Part shown: piece after piece, positions 62,168 to 64,000 of the stretch | Numbering within the stretch: the first letter of the stretch is position 1 | Layout: each line of letters starts with the position of its first letter | NCBI GenBank assembly: GCA_964019165.1 | Contig: OZ025277.1 | Location: 3,242,453 to 3,306,452, forward strand | Source of the DNA: Mastigias papua | Lineage: Eukaryota > Cnidaria > Scyphozoa > Rhizostomeae > Mastigiidae | Direction: 5' to 3' | DNA: 64,000 nucleotides | Notes under the pieces: model-generated | What the model saw: only the letters and a program-made list of their open reading frames with translations | What the model was told of the DNA's origin: nothing | The model's database searches: none | Translations under genes and position numbers: made by a program

Positions 62168-64000
62168 ATTGTAACGAAATCTACCTTTTATAATTATACA
62201 TAATTATGTTCAATTTTTATCTAAGGATGTCTGGTAGCAAAATTTTATCGTTTCGTGACGACTGAGAAGCAATGCTAGATTGGTGACGTGTCAAGACCAT
62301 AGCAGGTATTCAGAGTGCAGCTTAAATGTAGAGCCCTGGGGCTTTTGTCATATGGCTATTAGCAGAAGCTGTGTGTTACTTAGAAATTGATGGTAGTTTC
62401 AAATAGCCAGTATCTTCAAGACAGGCTTCTTGTCTTGTGCAATTGATTTAAAACAGTCATTTGAATGGACCTCTTCTTTTACATAGATGCTTCATATTCA
62501 TAGGGATTCGAAGTGAGTTAAAGACCACAGGATTTTTGAGAAATTATGGGTGAAAGTGCGAGAAAATGAATGACCCAAGCGGGAGTCAAGCTCGCAGCCG
62601 TTGACTGTACACGTCGAATACTCTCCCCCAGAGTTATTGGGTCTGACGCAATGGCTCTGTGGTAGAGCACTTTATATATAGAGTGGAGTGTCTAGAGTTC
62701 GAATCCCTTTCTGGTTATTTAATTCTCGTGTTTTCACTTGCTAGACTCTGAAATCTTCAGTAGGCCTTAGGTTGTTTTGAAACTTCTTACTTTTCCACAT
62801 TTCCTTTCAAATATTTCCAACAATTTATATCATTCCAAGTTATTGTACTGATAGTATTTTTCAATAGTAAATTGATGCATATTCCAGCATTTTGCCGTTA
62901 CAGCTCTGTAATATTGATTTAGCTTCAGCGGACTTGTATGGTGGACGGAATGGACAGCGAACTGCAGCTGGATACAATTCGCACCGTCCCACACGCATTT
63001 CCTTTCTTATTTTTACCATTGTGAAACTAGCCCGTACCAAACTGGCATTAACTTGAAATATGAAATATGTGCCCTATCCTTTATGAAATCTTCAATCCCC
63101 GCCACCCGTTTAATGTACTGCGAGAATGTTCCCTTGTTTGCCTGAATAATTCTATGGCCGTTATTTTGCGAACTGCTTGCATATCTTTAGATATCGTTTA
63201 AACTAAATACACTGTTTTTAGGCGTAGTGTTAATTTCTTCGAAAGTATTGTAGATGACTGGCGATTGCATAGTATGGAATAATTGAGTGCTCTGATTTCG
63301 TCGTCCCAGGAGACATTTTGTTCCTTTGGGACGTTATTCTTTGCTGTGGTTAATTAGTAGATGGAGATACACCTACTGATTTTTCGGTAGCTCGCTCGGA
63401 GCACTACATTCCCATGTACTTTGAAATAAATTCAATACTTAATTGATCTCTACAACTGCATTTAGCACAGATGTTGCCAGCCTGTTCGACCACAAACTTC
63501 AATGGTCTGTCTCTTTGTCCACAGCTTATTCACGTTGATAAATTATTCTGAGTAATGCAGCGCTTTTTCTGAAATACCTCATGTCACAGAAAATATATTG
63601 CATGTAAATCTTTATATGTATCGATATATATTCGGTGTACACTCCTCGTGTTTTCTTGCACCCAAGACCTCTTCTCTCCTCTGCTCGCCTAATTCAGCTT
63701 TTTTGCCACCAAGAATGTATTTTAATCAGCACAAACTGAAATCTTAATCAATGATGCAATTTTTATAGCTCCTTGAGTATATTCATTCTTTGAAAAACAA
63801 CCTTCCTAAATCCATTTAAAAATTGCCAAGCTTTGCCTGTCTCATGTTTCCTTACAAATGCTTCGTTTATTTTATAACCGCGTTTCTCGTCCTAATCTAT
63901 GTATGTATAGAAGACTCCTTCCATATACAAGTCAAAGAAATTGAAATTCAGGGAAGAACGTCCAATTGATTTCGCTTAGGAAAAACTTAGTATGGAACTT
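62168..64000. other. 3' flank of STRIP1
   Basis: No coding exon was recognised. It contains a SINE-like piece at 62652-62715 and an AATAAA at 63425-63430 that could be a distal poly(A) signal. Confidence 0.45.
62652..62715 (+). repeat. tRNA-derived SINE-like piece, second copy
   Basis: A-box-like TGGCTCTGTGGTAGAGC (with a GCTC/GAGC D-stem) and a B-box GTTCGAATCC (62697-62706), followed by CTTTCTGGTT as at 46588. The anticodon and T arms do not pair well, so a functional tRNA is unlikely. Just upstream, at about 62575-62640, the minus strand has GAGCTTGACTCCC, which may be a decayed B box of an inverted second unit. Confidence 0.45.

Noticed and set aside
62645..62720. Candidate functional tRNA gene
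   Set aside because: A and B boxes are present but the anticodon and T arms do not pair and no acceptor stem is evident, so it is called SINE-like.

Overview
The window is AT-rich genomic DNA from an animal, most likely an invertebrate. The evidence is four intron-rich genes with conserved metazoan products, GT-AG introns, long (TA)n, (CA)n and (TAATA)n microsatellites, and many small transposons inside the introns. I cannot name the species. All exon models below were built by eye, from splice sites plus recalled family sequence. In each model every exon phase joins and the coding length is a whole number of codons.

Layout: (1) 535-10539, plus strand: the last 18 visible exons of DNAJC13/RME-8, an endosomal DnaJ protein; its 5' part lies outside the window. 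(2) 13028-23890, minus strand: a complete nine-exon ING1/ING2-type gene (307 aa) with an intact PHD finger; it converges on DNAJC13. (3) 25288-26750: a TA-flanked Tc1/mariner element with near-identical terminal inverted repeats and an uninterrupted DD34E transposase on the minus strand. (4) 29100-44396, plus strand: a complete eleven-exon cyclin Y gene (340 aa) with an N-terminal lipidation motif. (5) 46840-62167, plus strand: a complete 23-exon STRIP1/2 (FAM40) gene (775 aa), the STRIPAK scaffold. The tail to 64000 is non-coding.

The genes are unrelated housekeeping or regulatory genes: endosome sorting, chromatin reading, a membrane-anchored CDK partner, and phosphatase-kinase scaffolding. 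I see no operon-like logic among them.

The introns hold the more unusual material. There are four TA-flanked or inverted-repeat MITE families, two of them present more than once, plus a recurrent hairpin family, tRNA-derived SINE-like pieces and a frameshifted LINE 3' end. There is also a Penelope-like element remnant. It has a GIY-YIG endonuclease tail broken by one stop codon, followed by a hammerhead-ribozyme-like core (CTGAGGA, stem, GAAAC). Similar core-plus-foldback modules occur at 13.3 kb and 33.1 kb, and all of them abut (TA)n tracts. I regard this set of modules as the most interesting feature of the window.
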